Below are positions 8,492-18,597 of a DNA stretch of 57,942 nt, piece by piece. The stretch's first letter is position 1. Each line of letters opens with the position of its first letter. The notes beneath the pieces were generated by a model. That model ran no database searches. It was not told the origin of the DNA and was given only the letters and a program-made list of their open reading frames with translations. This DNA comes from Hyphomicrobiales bacterium (lineage in GTDB: Bacteria; Pseudomonadota; Alphaproteobacteria; Rhizobiales; Aestuariivirgaceae), in the NCBI GenBank assembly GCA_016793355.1, contig JAEUMG010000037.1, positions 1-57,942 on the forward strand, given 5' to 3'. The translations under genes were made by a program, and so were the position numbers.

Positions 8492-8519
8492 TTGACTTAA
8501 TATCTTTCACTGATAGGCT
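8492..8519 (+). promoter_or_regulatory. Putative sigma-70 promoter of the ROK/ABC operon
   Basis: TTGACT (8492-8497) matches the -35 consensus at five of six positions, and 16 bases downstream lies TAGGCT (8514-8519), a weak -10. The segment is AT-rich relative to its surroundings. The 93-base gap between the amidohydrolase and the ROK gene is the only gap of this size before the ABC genes. A small GGCT-N4-AGCC repeat (8516-8527) overlaps the -10 end and could be part of an operator. Confidence 0.35.
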
Positions 8520-8547
8520 CATAAGCCAAGCAGGGTCGGGTGGTGTT

Positions 8548-9725
8548 GTGCGCGGGACCAACCAGGAATTCGGACGTCCCTACAATCGTCGGATCGTTCT
8601 CGAGACGGTCCGCCTGCATGCGCCGATTTCCAGGGGGGAGATCGCCAAGCGCGTCGGGCTCACGGTCCAGACCGTTTCAACGATCATCCGCGAACTGGAA
8701 CAACGCGGCTTCGTGCTTGGATCCCGGGAGCAGCCGAGAAGCCGCGGCTACCCTCCCACCGCCCTGACCATCAATCCCGCCGGCGGCTTTGCCATCGGAC
8801 TTCACGTGACACCGGTCAGCATTGACGCCGCCCTGATCGATCTGGCCGGCACGGTCATCGGCAAGAAGCGCCGGGAATTGCGCCCGGCGACGCCTGAAGC
8901 GAGTTTCGCCGCGATTGCCGAACTGACCCGCGAAATGCGTAGCCTGCGCGTCAATGGCCGCATGCTCGGGGTCGGCATGGCCATTCCCGGTCCCTTTGGC
9001 GTCGATTCCATGAGCTTTGTCGGCCCGACGACACTGCAGGGCTGGGCCGGTATCCCCATCGCGGAACGTTTGAGCGAGGTAACCGGGCTCACCGGCTTTG
9101 TCGGCGTTGACCTTGCCGCGGCGGCCCTGGGCGAGCGGCTCTATGGGGCGGGCCGCGCGCTTCGCAACTTCTACTATCTCTATTTCGGCGTTGGGCTCGG
9201 CGGTTGCATGGTCCATGACGGACAACCTCTGCGTGGTGCCTTCGGCAATGCCGGCGAGATCGGCCATTTGCCGCTCGTCCCGGATGGCGATCCCTGTCCT
9301 TGCGGCAATCGCGGCTGCCTCGAACGCTACCTGTCGCTCGACGCCTTCGAACGGCGCTCGGGCCAGATCGGCCGCGAAGCCTGGCTTGCCGAGGCAGCAC
9401 CGCTTTTGCGCGTGGCAATTGCGACCGTTGAGAATCTGTTCGATCCTGAAACCATCATTCTGGGCGGACTGGCGCCGGAACCGGTATTGAAGGATCTGAT
9501 CGCGGCCGCATCGCCGCTCTACAACTCCGTCGCTGGGCGGCGTGACCGCACGCAGCCGCGCCTGATGCTTTCGGCGCAGGGCGAAGACTCGGTGCTGCGC
9601 GGTGCCGCTGCATTGGCGGTGTCCGGCCTGCTTTCGCCGCGCTTTGGCGCGATGTTTGTCGACGACGACGCCCTGCCGGCGCATGATCCCTTGCTGGCTC
9701 CGCAAAGTCCGAACGAGGCAGCCGC

Positions 9726-9729
<4 letters not shown>
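8548..9729 (+). CDS. ROK family transcriptional regulator (NagC/XylR/FrcR type)
   Basis: This is a 393-residue repressor-type ROK protein. An N-terminal winged helix-turn-helix occupies residues about 28-55 (RGEIAKRVGLTVQTVSTIIREL). The sugar-kinase-like core contains the ROK zinc motif CPCGNRGCLERYLS preceded by GNAGEIGHLPLV. The start is GTG 8548. It probably senses a sugar or sugar phosphate and controls the ABC genes that overlap its 3' end by four bases. Order and types (ROK regulator, single-domain ATPase, binding protein, permease) resemble the rhizobial fructose FrcR/FrcBCA system, but the specificity here is not established. Confidence 0.92.
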
Positions 9730-10511
<782 letters not shown>

Positions 10512-10530
10512 AGAAGAAGGAGACGTCAAG

Positions 10531-11577
10531 ATGAAACGCCTGTTCAGTGCTTTATGCGGCGCCTTGGCCATGGTGGCCCTGGTGTTTTCCGCCTCTGCCA
10601 CTTGGGCTCAGACCAAGGGCAAGATCTACTACATGGTTCCGACCTTGCTCGATGAATTCCAGACCGAATCCGTCAGCGCGCTGACGAAGTTCCTGGGCGA
10701 TGTCGGCTATGAAACCGTGACCCTCAATGCCGACAACAAGACCGACCTGCAGCAAAGCCAGATGAATGACGTGATCAATCTCAAGCCGAGTGCGATCATC
10801 CTGGCGGCGGTCGACTTCAATGCACTTGTGCCGTCGATCGAAAAGGCGCGTGCCGCCGGCATTCCGGTGATGATCTTCGACCGTCAGATCACCACGACTC
10901 CCTCCGATTTCACCTCCGTCGCGGGCACCGTCGAGATCGGTTATGTGGCCGCCGGCGAGATCGAGCGCCTCCTGAAGGAGAAGAACGGTTCGGTGAAGGG
11001 CAAGGTTCTGCAGGTCCTGGGCGATCCGGCCGACCCCTATACGCTCGACATCCAGAAGGGCTTTGAAGAGAAAATGAAGGCGTTCCCGGACGTCCAGATC
11101 ATCTCGCTGCCCGCCATGCAGTGGGAGGCCTCCAATGCCGGAACGATTGTCGCCGACCAGCTGGTCGCCAATCCCGATATCGACCTGATCTTCGTTCACG
11201 CCGCGCATCTTGCCGTCGCTGCCGTTGCTTCGCTCGAAGCCAAGGGCAAGAAGCCCGGCGACATTCTGCTCGTTTCGTCGAACGGCGCGCCGGTCGGCCT
11301 CGATCTCATTCGCAAGGGCTGGGAACAGGTCGAGGTGGAGCAGCCGCTCTACGCGCAGGCCGCGGCGATCGCCATGTTCGCCGACAAGGTCGTCAACAAG
11401 CAGGAGATCAAGCCCGGCACCTATGATGTGCTCGGCCTCGAATCGATCGTGACGATCGAACCCTGGGGCGCCAACATCAAGATCCCGGGTGCCGCGATCA
11501 CCAAGGACAATGTCGATGAGGCGCGCTTCTGGGGCAATCTCAAGGCGCCGACCGATCCGGTGAAGCCGGTCGAGTAA
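10531..11577 (+). CDS. Sugar ABC transporter periplasmic substrate-binding protein
   Basis: This is a 348-residue Peripla_BP_4 (RbsB-like) protein. Residues 1-27 are a signal peptide (basic MKRLF, a hydrophobic run, ATWAQ before the likely cleavage site). The mature protein carries the typical first strand [17 protein letters not shown], the hinge-region segment [21 protein letters not shown] and VMIFDRQI. The start at 10531 follows an AAGGAGA ribosome site, while the longer frame from 10495 would destroy the signal peptide. It is periplasmic and delivers substrate to the permease encoded downstream. The residues lining the pocket do not let me name the sugar. Confidence 0.94.
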   Translation: MKRLFSALCGALAMVALVFSASATWAQTKGKIYYMVPTLLDEFQTESVSALTKFLGDVGYETVTLNADNKTDLQQSQMNDVINLKPSAIILAAVDFNALVPSIEKARAAGIPVMIFDRQITTTPSDFTSVAGTVEIGYVAAGEIERLLKEKNGSVKGKVLQVLGDPADPYTLDIQKGFEEKMKAFPDVQIISLPAMQWEASNAGTIVADQLVANPDIDLIFVHAAHLAVAAVASLEAKGKKPGDILLVSSNGAPVGLDLIRKGWEQVEVEQPLYAQAAAIAMFADKVVNKQEIKPGTYDVLGLESIVTIEPWGANIKIPGAAITKDNVDEARFWGNLKAPTDPVKPVE

Positions 11578-11595
11578 CAGCCGCCCACTCCCTGT

Positions 11596-11620
11596 CCCGG
11601 ATCCGCCATGCGGGTCCGGG
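11596..11620 (+). repeat. Strong stem-loop between binding-protein and permease genes
   Basis: Arms of 11 bases (11596-11606 and 11610-11620) pair with one G-U wobble around a CAT loop. There is no T-run, so it is not a typical terminator. Such structures between binding-protein and permease genes are known to stabilise the upstream message, giving excess binding protein. That role is inferred here. Confidence 0.6.
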
Positions 11621-11642
11621 ATCTCATCCCCGAGGCTCAGAA

Positions 11643-12641
11643 ATGATAACTCCCCGGCAGAGGGCGGTCGTCGAATTCGTACTCGACAACCTGGTCTGGT
11701 TCATCCTCGCCTTCGTGCTGGCGATCTTCTCGCTGGCAATTCCGAACTTCGCCCAGCCCGGCATCTTCATCAATATCATCGAGCAGTCGACCTTTGTCGG
11801 CGTCATGGCGATCGGTCTCGCCATCGTGATTATCGCCGGCAACATGGATCTCTCCGTCGAATCGGTCGCAGGCCTCACCGCGATGATCACCGGCATCCTG
11901 TTCTGCTCGCGCGGAATCGGCATTGGCTTGACGATGACGCCTGAATGGCTCGTCCTGCCGGTGTCGCTCGGCATCGCTCTCATGGTTGGCGGCATCATCG
12001 GCAGCATCAATGGCTGGCTTGTGGTCAAGCTCAAGATGAGTGCCTTCATCGTGACGCTCGCCTCCTATATCTGGGTGCGCGGCATGGTCGATGCGATTTC
12101 GGGCGGCCGCTCGGCACAGGACCTGACGCCGGCCTTGCGCATCATGGGCATCGAGACTTTCCTGTCGATCCCGCTCATCGCCTGGGTGGCGATCTTGTGC
12201 TTTGTCGTGTTCACTTTCATCATGGCCAAGACGCCCTTTGGGCGGCATATCACCATGATCGGCGGCAATCCGGTCGCCTCGTTCCGCGCCGGCATCAAGG
12301 TCGATCGCCTGATCATCATCACCTTCATACTTTCCGGAGCGATCGCGGGCGTTGCCGGCTGGCTGCTGGCGATCCGCACCTCCGGCGCCACCGCCAATCT
12401 CGGCATCGGCATGCTTTTCCGCGCCTTTGCGGCTGTCGTCATTGGCGGCGTCAGCCTCAAGGGCGGCATAGGCCAACTGCCCGGCGTCTATGCCGGCGTG
12501 CTGCTCCTGTCGACGATCCAGACCGCCATGAACGTCATGGCCCTGCCGGTACATTATACGCAGATGATCCTTGGCGCGCTCGTCCTGGCGGCCCTGCTGC
12601 TCGATACGGTCAAGCTCGCAATCCGGCAGAAGCTCGCATGA
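11643..12641 (+). CDS. Sugar ABC transporter permease (RbsC/FrcC-like)
   Basis: This is a 332-residue inner-membrane permease of the BPD_transp_2 family with roughly nine hydrophobic helices. The conserved cytoplasmic/ATPase-contacting segment and the glycine-rich AAVVIGGVSLKGGIGQLPGVYAG near residue 265 are typical for CUT2 permeases. It begins 65 bases after the binding-protein gene, beyond the stem-loop, and ends in an ATGA overlap with the dehydrogenase gene. It works as a homodimer with the single-domain ATPase encoded at 9726. Confidence 0.94.
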   Translation: MITPRQRAVVEFVLDNLVWFILAFVLAIFSLAIPNFAQPGIFINIIEQSTFVGVMAIGLAIVIIAGNMDLSVESVAGLTAMITGILFCSRGIGIGLTMTPEWLVLPVSLGIALMVGGIIGSINGWLVVKLKMSAFIVTLASYIWVRGMVDAISGGRSAQDLTPALRIMGIETFLSIPLIAWVAILCFVVFTFIMAKTPFGRHITMIGGNPVASFRAGIKVDRLIIITFILSGAIAGVAGWLLAIRTSGATANLGIGMLFRAFAAVVIGGVSLKGGIGQLPGVYAGVLLLSTIQTAMNVMALPVHYTQMILGALVLAALLLDTVKLAIRQKLA

Positions 12642-13408
12642 CACGGAGACTTGAAGGCAAGAGCGCGCTGGTCATCGGCGCGGCGCGCGGTATCGGCGAA
12701 GGGATTGCCGAACGGTTTGTGGAAGAAGGCGCACGGGTCGTGATCGCCGATGTCGAGGATGATGCGGGCACGGCGACGGCTGCAAGGCTCGGCGGCCATT
12801 TTGCCAGGATGGATGTTTCGCGCAAGGAAGATGCCGAGCGCACCGTGGCTCTCGCGGTCGAGAAGCATGGCACCCTCGACATTCTGGTGCAGAATGCCGG
12901 CATCTATCCCTGGACCTTGATCGAGAATATCGAACCCGATGAATGGGACCATGTGCTCGCCGTCAACCTAAAGGGCGTCTATCTCGCGGCCCGCGCCGCA
13001 TTGGCGGTGATGAAGCCGAAGCGCCACGGCCGCATGATCTTTACGTCCTCGATCACCGGACCGCGCGTGACGAGCCCCGGGCATGGACATTATTCTGCGA
13101 GCAAGGCCGGCATCAACGGTTTCATCAAGGCGGCGGCGCTGGAATTTGCGAGTTATGGCATCACCGTCAACGGGATCGAGCCCGGCAACATCCTCACCGA
13201 GGGGATGAAGACGCACAGGAGCGAAGCCTTCATCCGCATGATGGAAGAGGCCGTTCCGCTGGGAAGGCTTGGAACGCCGCGCGACATCGCCAATGCCGCG
13301 CTCTTTCTGGCCTCCGACGAAGCAGGCTATATCACCGGCACGACGATCATTGTCGACGGCGGGCAGACCTTGCCTGAGGGCAAGGATTTCCGCCTCAACC
13401 CGAGCTAG
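12638..13408 (+). CDS. Short-chain dehydrogenase/reductase (SDR), first copy
   Basis: This is a 256-residue classical SDR with NAD(P)-binding GAARGIGEG (residues about 13-21), the NAG motif (QNAGIYPW), the catalytic serine in FTSSITGP and YSASK with the catalytic Tyr and Lys. Asp37 (VIADVEDD) after strand 2 suggests NAD(H) over NADP(H). The start overlaps the permease stop, so it is part of the sugar operon. The likely role is oxidation or reduction of the imported sugar or polyol. It differs from the second SDR (15508-16284) in sequence and is not a recent duplicate. Confidence 0.92.
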   Translation: MTRRLEGKSALVIGAARGIGEGIAERFVEEGARVVIADVEDDAGTATAARLGGHFARMDVSRKEDAERTVALAVEKHGTLDILVQNAGIYPWTLIENIEPDEWDHVLAVNLKGVYLAARAALAVMKPKRHGRMIFTSSITGPRVTSPGHGHYSASKAGINGFIKAAALEFASYGITVNGIEPGNILTEGMKTHRSEAFIRMMEEAVPLGRLGTPRDIANAALFLASDEAGYITGTTIIVDGGQTLPEGKDFRLNPS

Positions 13409-13419
13409 AGAGACAGGCC

Positions 13420-14526
13420 ATGTCCGTACCCGACATCACGCGGCATTTCGAGTTCGAACCCGTCGGGCGCCGTCTCGAAGATCTCGAAACGCCCGTGCCC
13501 GTCATCGACATCGATGTCGTCGCGAACAACCTCGCGCGCTGGCAGGCGCGTTGCGACAAGGCTGGCTTTGGCAACCGTCCGCATATCAAGACCCACAAGA
13601 TGGTACCGCTCGCCAGGGCACAACTCGCCTTGGGCGCCAGGGGCATTACGGTGCAGAAGCTTGGCGAGGCCGAGGTAATGGCCGATGCCGGGATCACCGA
13701 CATGCTTCTCACTTTCAACATTCTGGGCGATCAGAAATTGCAGCGGCTCGCAGCACTCGCCAGGCGAACCGGGATCAAGGTCGTCGCGGACAACGATGTC
13801 GTTGTCGAAGGCCTGGGCCGCGCCGGCCAAGCCGCGGGCCGGGATATTGATGTTCTGGTTGAATGCGATACCGGCATGAAGCGCAATGGCGTGCAATCGC
13901 CGGAAGCAGCAGCCGCGCTGGCGCGCTGCATCGCTGCGACCAAGGGCCTGCGCTATGGCGGCCTCATGACCTATCCCAAACCGGGCGTCAGGCGTGAGGC
14001 GGCGGCCTATATCGCCGAGGCCCGCGGCCTGATCGCCAAGGCCGGACTTGAGACGCCGGTCATTTCGACCGGCGGCGCTCCCGAAATGTGGAGCGACGAG
14101 GGGCTTGAGGACATCACGGAATACAGGACCGGAACATACGTTTTCTTCGACCGCTCGCTGGTCAATCGCGGTGTATGCGCGCGCGAGGACTGCGGCCTGA
14201 CCATGCTTGCGACCGTCGTCAGCCGGCCGACGCCTGAGCGCGCCATGATCGACGCGGGTACGAAGTCACTTACCAGCGATCTCCTCGGCCTGCAGGGGTA
14301 TGGCATCATCCCGGAATATGGCGATGCGAAGATCTATGAGGCGAACGAAGAACACGGCTATGTCGATCTGAGCGACAGCACCGCAAAGCCCTCGGTCGGC
14401 GATCGGGTGCGGATATTGCCCAATCACGTCTGTCCGGTCGTGAACCTCTTCGACCGCGTGGTGTTCATCCGCGGCGATGAAGTTCTTGGCCGCGTCAGGG
14501 TCGATGCGCGCGGTCTCGTGCAGTAG
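13420..14526 (+). CDS. D-threonine aldolase / D-serine dehydratase-like PLP enzyme
   Basis: This is a 368-residue alanine-racemase-fold (type III) PLP protein of the DSD1/D-threonine aldolase family. The PLP lysine is Lys57 in RPHIKTHK. The C-terminal D-serine-dehydratase-like domain carries the metal-binding pair in LPNHVCPVVN (about 345). Family members cleave D-3-hydroxyamino acids or eliminate water from D-serine and need a divalent metal. It lies 11 bases after the SDR and appears to be the last gene of the sugar operon, an unusual partner that suggests a D-amino acid or amino-sugar-derived substrate. The 3' end overlaps the convergent kinase gene by 32 bases. Confidence 0.88.
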   Translation: MSVPDITRHFEFEPVGRRLEDLETPVPVIDIDVVANNLARWQARCDKAGFGNRPHIKTHKMVPLARAQLALGARGITVQKLGEAEVMADAGITDMLLTFNILGDQKLQRLAALARRTGIKVVADNDVVVEGLGRAGQAAGRDIDVLVECDTGMKRNGVQSPEAAAALARCIAATKGLRYGGLMTYPKPGVRREAAAYIAEARGLIAKAGLETPVISTGGAPEMWSDEGLEDITEYRTGTYVFFDRSLVNRGVCAREDCGLTMLATVVSRPTPERAMIDAGTKSLTSDLLGLQGYGIIPEYGDAKIYEANEEHGYVDLSDSTAKPSVGDRVRILPNHVCPVVNLFDRVVFIRGDEVLGRVRVDARGLVQ

Positions 14527-15445
14527 CGGACTCATGTTTGGCGAGAAACGCCTCGACCTCATGACGGCGCGGCAAGGGCTCGACGGCGCCGTAGCCGAGC
14601 GTCGACAGCGCCGCCGCCGCATTGGCAAAGCGTGCCGCGGCAAACAGATCCTCGCCGCGCGACAATTCCGAGAGCAGCGCGCCGGTAAAGGCATCGCCAG
14701 CCCCTGTCGCATCGACGGCCGAAACCTTGAATCCGGCAATCTCTGCGTGGCGGTCGGGCGTTGCGACATGCACGCCCTTGGCGCCGAGCGTGACAATGAC
14801 GAAGCCGGCGCCCAGCTTGAGGAAATGTGCGGCGATCTCCGATGGATCGCTGATCCCAGTCAGGGCCTCGGCATCCTCGATCGATGTTTTCGTCAGGCTC
14901 GACAGCGCGGCAGCCTTTTCGATTGCCGGCCTTGCCGTCTCCACCGGCCACAGCCGCGTGCGCAGATTGGTGTCATAGGAGACGGCGATCTTCGCCTTGC
15001 GCGCCGCGTCGATGGCGGCGAAAACCGCTTCGCGCGCCGTCTCGCTGATCGCCTGGCTGATCCCCGAGACATGCAGATACCCGGCCCGCGCGATGATGGA
15101 GGCAGGCACGTCCTCTGGCGTCATCAGGCTCGCGGCGGAGCCTTTGCGATAATAGGAGAATTGGTGGCCGCCCTTGCCATGGGTGACGAGATAGAGACCG
15201 GTCTGCGCCGTCGCATGACGCGCAACTGCACTCGAATCGACGCCTTCCCTGGCCCACAGGGCAGCGATGGCATCGCCGAAAGGATCATTGCCGAGCTTGC
15301 CGATGTAGCCGCAATGGCTGCCGAGCCGCGCCGCGGCGATTACGACATTGGATGTGTCGCCGCCGAAACCCGCAAGATAGCGCCCGTCGGGCTGCTGGTT
15401 GAGTTCGTAAAGCGGCTCGCCAAGCGCGATGATGTCGAATTGCAT
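14495..15445 (-). CDS. PfkB-family carbohydrate kinase, 2-keto-3-deoxygluconate kinase-like
   Basis: This is a 316-residue ribokinase-fold kinase. The substrate-binding GGDTSNVVIAAARLG near residue 28 resembles KDG kinases, and the anion hole and catalytic base lie in DATGAGDAFTGALLS near residue 240. The ATG at 15445 puts MQFDIIALGEP at the usual start; a TTG at 15481 in frame would add 12 residues without support. It is convergent with the D-threonine-aldolase-like gene, overlapping by 32 bases, and divergent from the second SDR. It probably phosphorylates a keto-deoxy sugar acid made by the neighbouring dehydrogenases. KDG itself is inference. Confidence 0.9.
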   Translation of the reverse strand: MQFDIIALGEPLYELNQQPDGRYLAGFGGDTSNVVIAAARLGSHCGYIGKLGNDPFGDAIAALWAREGVDSSAVARHATAQTGLYLVTHGKGGHQFSYYRKGSAASLMTPEDVPASIIARAGYLHVSGISQAISETAREAVFAAIDAARKAKIAVSYDTNLRTRLWPVETARPAIEKAAALSSLTKTSIEDAEALTGISDPSEIAAHFLKLGAGFVIVTLGAKGVHVATPDRHAEIAGFKVSAVDATGAGDAFTGALLSELSRGEDLFAAARFANAAAALSTLGYGAVEPLPRRHEVEAFLAKHESATARDRAHRP

Positions 15446-15507
15446 GAAGCGATGCTTGGGCGTCGAGGTCACTGACGTCAAGCGGCTTGAAACGAAGAGG
15501 TTCTGGC

Positions 15508-16284
15508 ATGCGTCTCGAGGGAAGGGTTGCGATCGTCACCGGGGCTGCGCGCGGCATCGGTCTTGCCGCGGCCGCGGCATTGGCGGTGGAAGGCGCGCAT
15601 GTGCTCGCTTCCGACATTGACGAGGATGTGCTGGCCGGGGCGGTGAAGGTTCTTGCCGCGAAGAAGCTGAGCGTCATTGCGATCAAATGCGACGTATCCG
15701 ATGCGGAAAGTGCCGTGGAAATGGCGGACATGGCGAACAGGCAGTGGGGCCGGATCGACATTCTCGTCAACAATGCCGCGATTTCCGACGACACGCCCAT
15801 CGACGAATTGACCGGCGAGCGCTGGCGCCATGTCATGGCTGTCAATCTCGATGGCGTACTTCACTGCACCCGCGCCGCGCTTCCGTTCTTGCGCCGGAGC
15901 CCATGCGCCAGCATCATCAATATCGCCTCGACACAGGGCTTTCGCGGCCAACCCCATGCCATGGCCTATGCGACGGCCAAGGGTGGCGTTGTTAATCTCA
16001 CGCGCTGCATGGCGGTCGATTTCGGGCCGGAGGGAATCCGCGCCAATGCCGTGGCGCCCGGATATATCGATACGCGCATGGCGCTCCAGAAGCAGGACGG
16101 CACCCACGAGCACCAGACGGAATGGTATCAGGACATCTATGTGAAGCATGGCCGCATGCCATTGCGCCGCGCCGGCAAGCCTGAGGATGTTGCAGGGCCG
16201 ATCCTGTTTCTGGCAAGCGACGAGAGCCGCTATATGACCGGCCAGGTATTGGTCGTCGATGGCGGGTTCACCTGCACCTATTGA
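15508..16284 (+). CDS. Short-chain dehydrogenase/reductase (SDR), second copy
   Basis: This is a 258-residue classical SDR with the cofactor motif TGAARGIGLA, NNAA (VNNAAISDD), the catalytic serine in NIASTQGF and YATAK with Tyr and Lys. Asp at the end of strand 2 (ASDIDED) suggests NAD. The start ATG 15508 follows an AGAGG site at 15496-15500; the frame upstream lacks a better start. It is divergent from the KDG-kinase-like gene with about 60 bases between, a likely shared promoter region, so the two may serve one pathway such as oxidation of an aldose or aldonate. Confidence 0.91.
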   Translation: MRLEGRVAIVTGAARGIGLAAAAALAVEGAHVLASDIDEDVLAGAVKVLAAKKLSVIAIKCDVSDAESAVEMADMANRQWGRIDILVNNAAISDDTPIDELTGERWRHVMAVNLDGVLHCTRAALPFLRRSPCASIINIASTQGFRGQPHAMAYATAKGGVVNLTRCMAVDFGPEGIRANAVAPGYIDTRMALQKQDGTHEHQTEWYQDIYVKHGRMPLRRAGKPEDVAGPILFLASDESRYMTGQVLVVDGGFTCTY

Positions 16285-16287
16285 CGT

Positions 16288-17436
16288 TCAGGCGGATTTG
16301 AGCTGCGCCGCCGCCATGGCATAGCCGCCATCGGCGCCGTCGATGAAATGCATGTGATCGCGCTGGAAGGGTGAAGGCACGAGACAGGTCATCAGCGCCT
16401 CGTTCTGGCGATGCAGGCCATAGCGGCAGATGTTGGATTTGGCCGCCGCCTGAAGTATCGACTCGATTCTAGCAAGTTGCGCTTCATTGAGGTCGACGGT
16501 CATCTTCAGCCCGTCATCGAACTTGCGAAAATCCGAGCGCTGCGCCGAATCGGCGCGATAGAGCTGCACATCGAGGCCCATAAAGGGTTTGTTCAAGCGC
16601 TCCAGAATGATCGACACGGTCGCTTCGAAGAGAATGCGCAGTTTGCGCAAGGGCCGCAACCGCCGCGGCGCGGAGGCGCGCGCTTCGTAGTCGAGGCCCT
16701 TGGGCGGCCAGGGAAAATGCAGGCCTTCCGCCGGTACTGGGTGACCGCCGCGCTCCTGTTCGCCCGCAATGGCGACGACCTCATCGACCAGCGCGGAGAA
16801 GCGGGCCGGCGGCGCGCTTTCGCCCGGCACGATAATGATCGAGGCAATGACGCCATGACGCGACTGGATCGGATTCCAGCGGCAGGACAGTCCGGAAAGA
16901 TCGGGCCGGCTGCCGGGTGCGGCCGGTTCAACCGCGAACTGCCCGGCCTTCATCTGCTGCTCCGCCCAGCTCGCTCCGCCGCCCATGAACATGCCATAGG
17001 TTATTTCAGGCGAGACGCGGTAGCGCGCGACACGGACCTCATGTCCGCTCTTGCGTATGTCGGTCATGGGCACCATTGCGGCTCTCAGTGTCAGGCCGAG
17101 TTCTTCCCTGACCCAGACCTGGACCGCCGAGAGTGCAGCGCGTGTCTCCGTCACGGATTCGGCGGGAACCGCCACCACGGCGCCATCACCGCCGAAGACG
17201 AAAGGCAGGTCGCGATGACCAAGCGCGTTGAGAATGGCCGAGATGACGCTGGCGCCGGCCATGTTCACGGCCTTGTAGCGCCCGGCTGTGATCGCCGCGG
17301 TCGAGCCGACAATATCGGCGACCGCGAGTGACCAGTCCTCCGGCAAGGGACTGTAGTTCGCCGCATCGGTCACGCCGGAAAAGCGCTCGAAGGTCGAGAG
17401 TTTGGCGAAAAAACTGGCAGAACCGGGATTATTCAT
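16288..17436 (-). CDS. DUF3095 protein, class III nucleotidyl cyclase-like
   Basis: This is a 382-residue protein of the DUF3095 family. Residues 38-46 (AVADIVGST) and 80-85 (VFGGDG) match the two metal-binding aspartate motifs of class III adenylyl/guanylyl cyclases (Asp41 and Asp84). The rest (SGLSCRWNPIQSRHG, the MGLDVQLYRADS region, and SNICRYGLHRQNEALMTCLV near the C-terminus) is characteristic of DUF3095. Cyclase activity is unproven. No membrane segment or signal peptide is seen. It is divergent from the glycosyltransferase gene (57 bases apart) and lies 2.8 kb from a cyclic-nucleotide-binding protein, which makes a signalling role attractive. Confidence 0.85.
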   Translation of the reverse strand: MNNPGSASFFAKLSTFERFSGVTDAANYSPLPEDWSLAVADIVGSTAAITAGRYKAVNMAGASVISAILNALGHRDLPFVFGGDGAVVAVPAESVTETRAALSAVQVWVREELGLTLRAAMVPMTDIRKSGHEVRVARYRVSPEITYGMFMGGGASWAEQQMKAGQFAVEPAAPGSRPDLSGLSCRWNPIQSRHGVIASIIIVPGESAPPARFSALVDEVVAIAGEQERGGHPVPAEGLHFPWPPKGLDYEARASAPRRLRPLRKLRILFEATVSIILERLNKPFMGLDVQLYRADSAQRSDFRKFDDGLKMTVDLNEAQLARIESILQAAAKSNICRYGLHRQNEALMTCLVPSPFQRDHMHFIDGADGGYAMAAAQLKSA

Positions 17437-17493
17437 GCGTATGATCCGGACACGCTGGAGTGCCTGCCGGTTCGGTGTATAGACTCAGTCCGC

Positions 17494-18597
17494 ATGAGGA
17501 TCGCCTTTTACGCACCCTTGAAACCGCCCGGCCATCCGGTGCCGTCGGGCGACCGGCAGATGGCGAGGATGCTGATCAAGGCGCTGGCACTCGAGGGGCA
17601 TTCGGTCGAGGTCGTTTCGCATCTGCGCGCCTTTCTAGCCGACAATGGCGAAGCCCGGCTCACAAACTTGCGTGAAGAGGCGCAAGCCGAAGCTGAGCGC
17701 CTCGCGGCATGCTGGGCGGACGGTGCTAAGCCCGATCTCTGGCTGACTTATCATCCCTATTACCGCGCCCCCGATCTGCTCGGTCCGCCACTCGCGACCA
17801 GATTCGGCATTCCCTATGTCACCATCGAGGCCTCCTATGCGGAAAAGCGCGACCGCGATGGCTGGGCCGGTGCACAGAGGTTTTTGAAGTCCGCGGTTGA
17901 AAGGTCCGCGCTCAACATCTGCTTTACCCGCCGCGACCGCGACGGCCTCGCCATGCTCGGACCGGCTGTCCGGCTCGCCTCAATTCCACCCTTCATCGAT
18001 GTCGCGAACTTTTCGTTGCCGCCGCCTGGCAGGCATGGCGGGCCGATCCGTCTTGTCGCCGTTGCAATGATGCGAAAAGGAGACAAGTTCGATTCCTACC
18101 GCATGCTGGCGGCGGCCCTGGAGCGGCTGAACGATGTCGATTGGCATTTGAAAGTGATTGGCGATGGACCGTTGCGGGCTCAAGTGCAGTCTCTGTTTCA
18201 AAATCTCTCCGCCTCGCGTCTGAGCTGGGCTGGCGAGCGCGGCCCGGACAGGATTGCCGCAGAGTTGCGCGATGCCGATCTCTACTGCTGGCCGGGCTGC
18301 GGCGAAGCCTACGGACTTGCCTATCTCGAAGCGCAGGCCGCCGGCATCCCGGTCGTCGCGCAGAAAATCGCCGGCGTGCCCGAGGTCGTGCGCGATGGCG
18401 AAACCGGCATCCTCACCCCGGCCGGTGATATTGCCGCCTATGCCGGCGCGATTGGAACTCTGTCCGCCGACCGCTCGAAGCTCCGCAGGCTTGGAGACGA
18501 GGCCCGGCGCTTCGTGTTGGGCGAACGCACGCTCGAGATCGCGGCGCAAAGGCTCAGTGCATTGCTTGCGGATATTGTGCCGTCCCATGCCAGCTGA
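17494..18597 (+). CDS. Glycosyltransferase, GT4-like (GT-B fold)
   Basis: This is a 367-residue GT-B glycosyltransferase. The N-terminal acceptor half starts RIAFYAPLKPPGHPVPSGDRQ. The C-terminal nucleotide-sugar half carries GEAYGLAYLEAQAAGIPVVA (about residue 270), the E-x7-E motif of GT4 enzymes, then AGVPEVVRDGETG. It is cytoplasmic or membrane-peripheral. A TATAGA at 17478-17483 lies just upstream and, if it is a -10 element, the message would be nearly leaderless. The 3' end overlaps the deacetylase-like gene by 11 bases, so the two form a pair. Donor and acceptor sugars cannot be read from sequence. Confidence 0.9.
   Translation: MRIAFYAPLKPPGHPVPSGDRQMARMLIKALALEGHSVEVVSHLRAFLADNGEARLTNLREEAQAEAERLAACWADGAKPDLWLTYHPYYRAPDLLGPPLATRFGIPYVTIEASYAEKRDRDGWAGAQRFLKSAVERSALNICFTRRDRDGLAMLGPAVRLASIPPFIDVANFSLPPPGRHGGPIRLVAVAMMRKGDKFDSYRMLAAALERLNDVDWHLKVIGDGPLRAQVQSLFQNLSASRLSWAGERGPDRIAAELRDADLYCWPGCGEAYGLAYLEAQAAGIPVVAQKIAGVPEVVRDGETGILTPAGDIAAYAGAIGTLSADRSKLRRLGDEARRFVLGERTLEIAAQRLSALLADIVPSHAS

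Noticed and set aside
12638-16284. The two SDR genes as a recent duplication
   Set aside because: They share only family motifs; the sequences between motifs differ and there is no repeat at DNA level.
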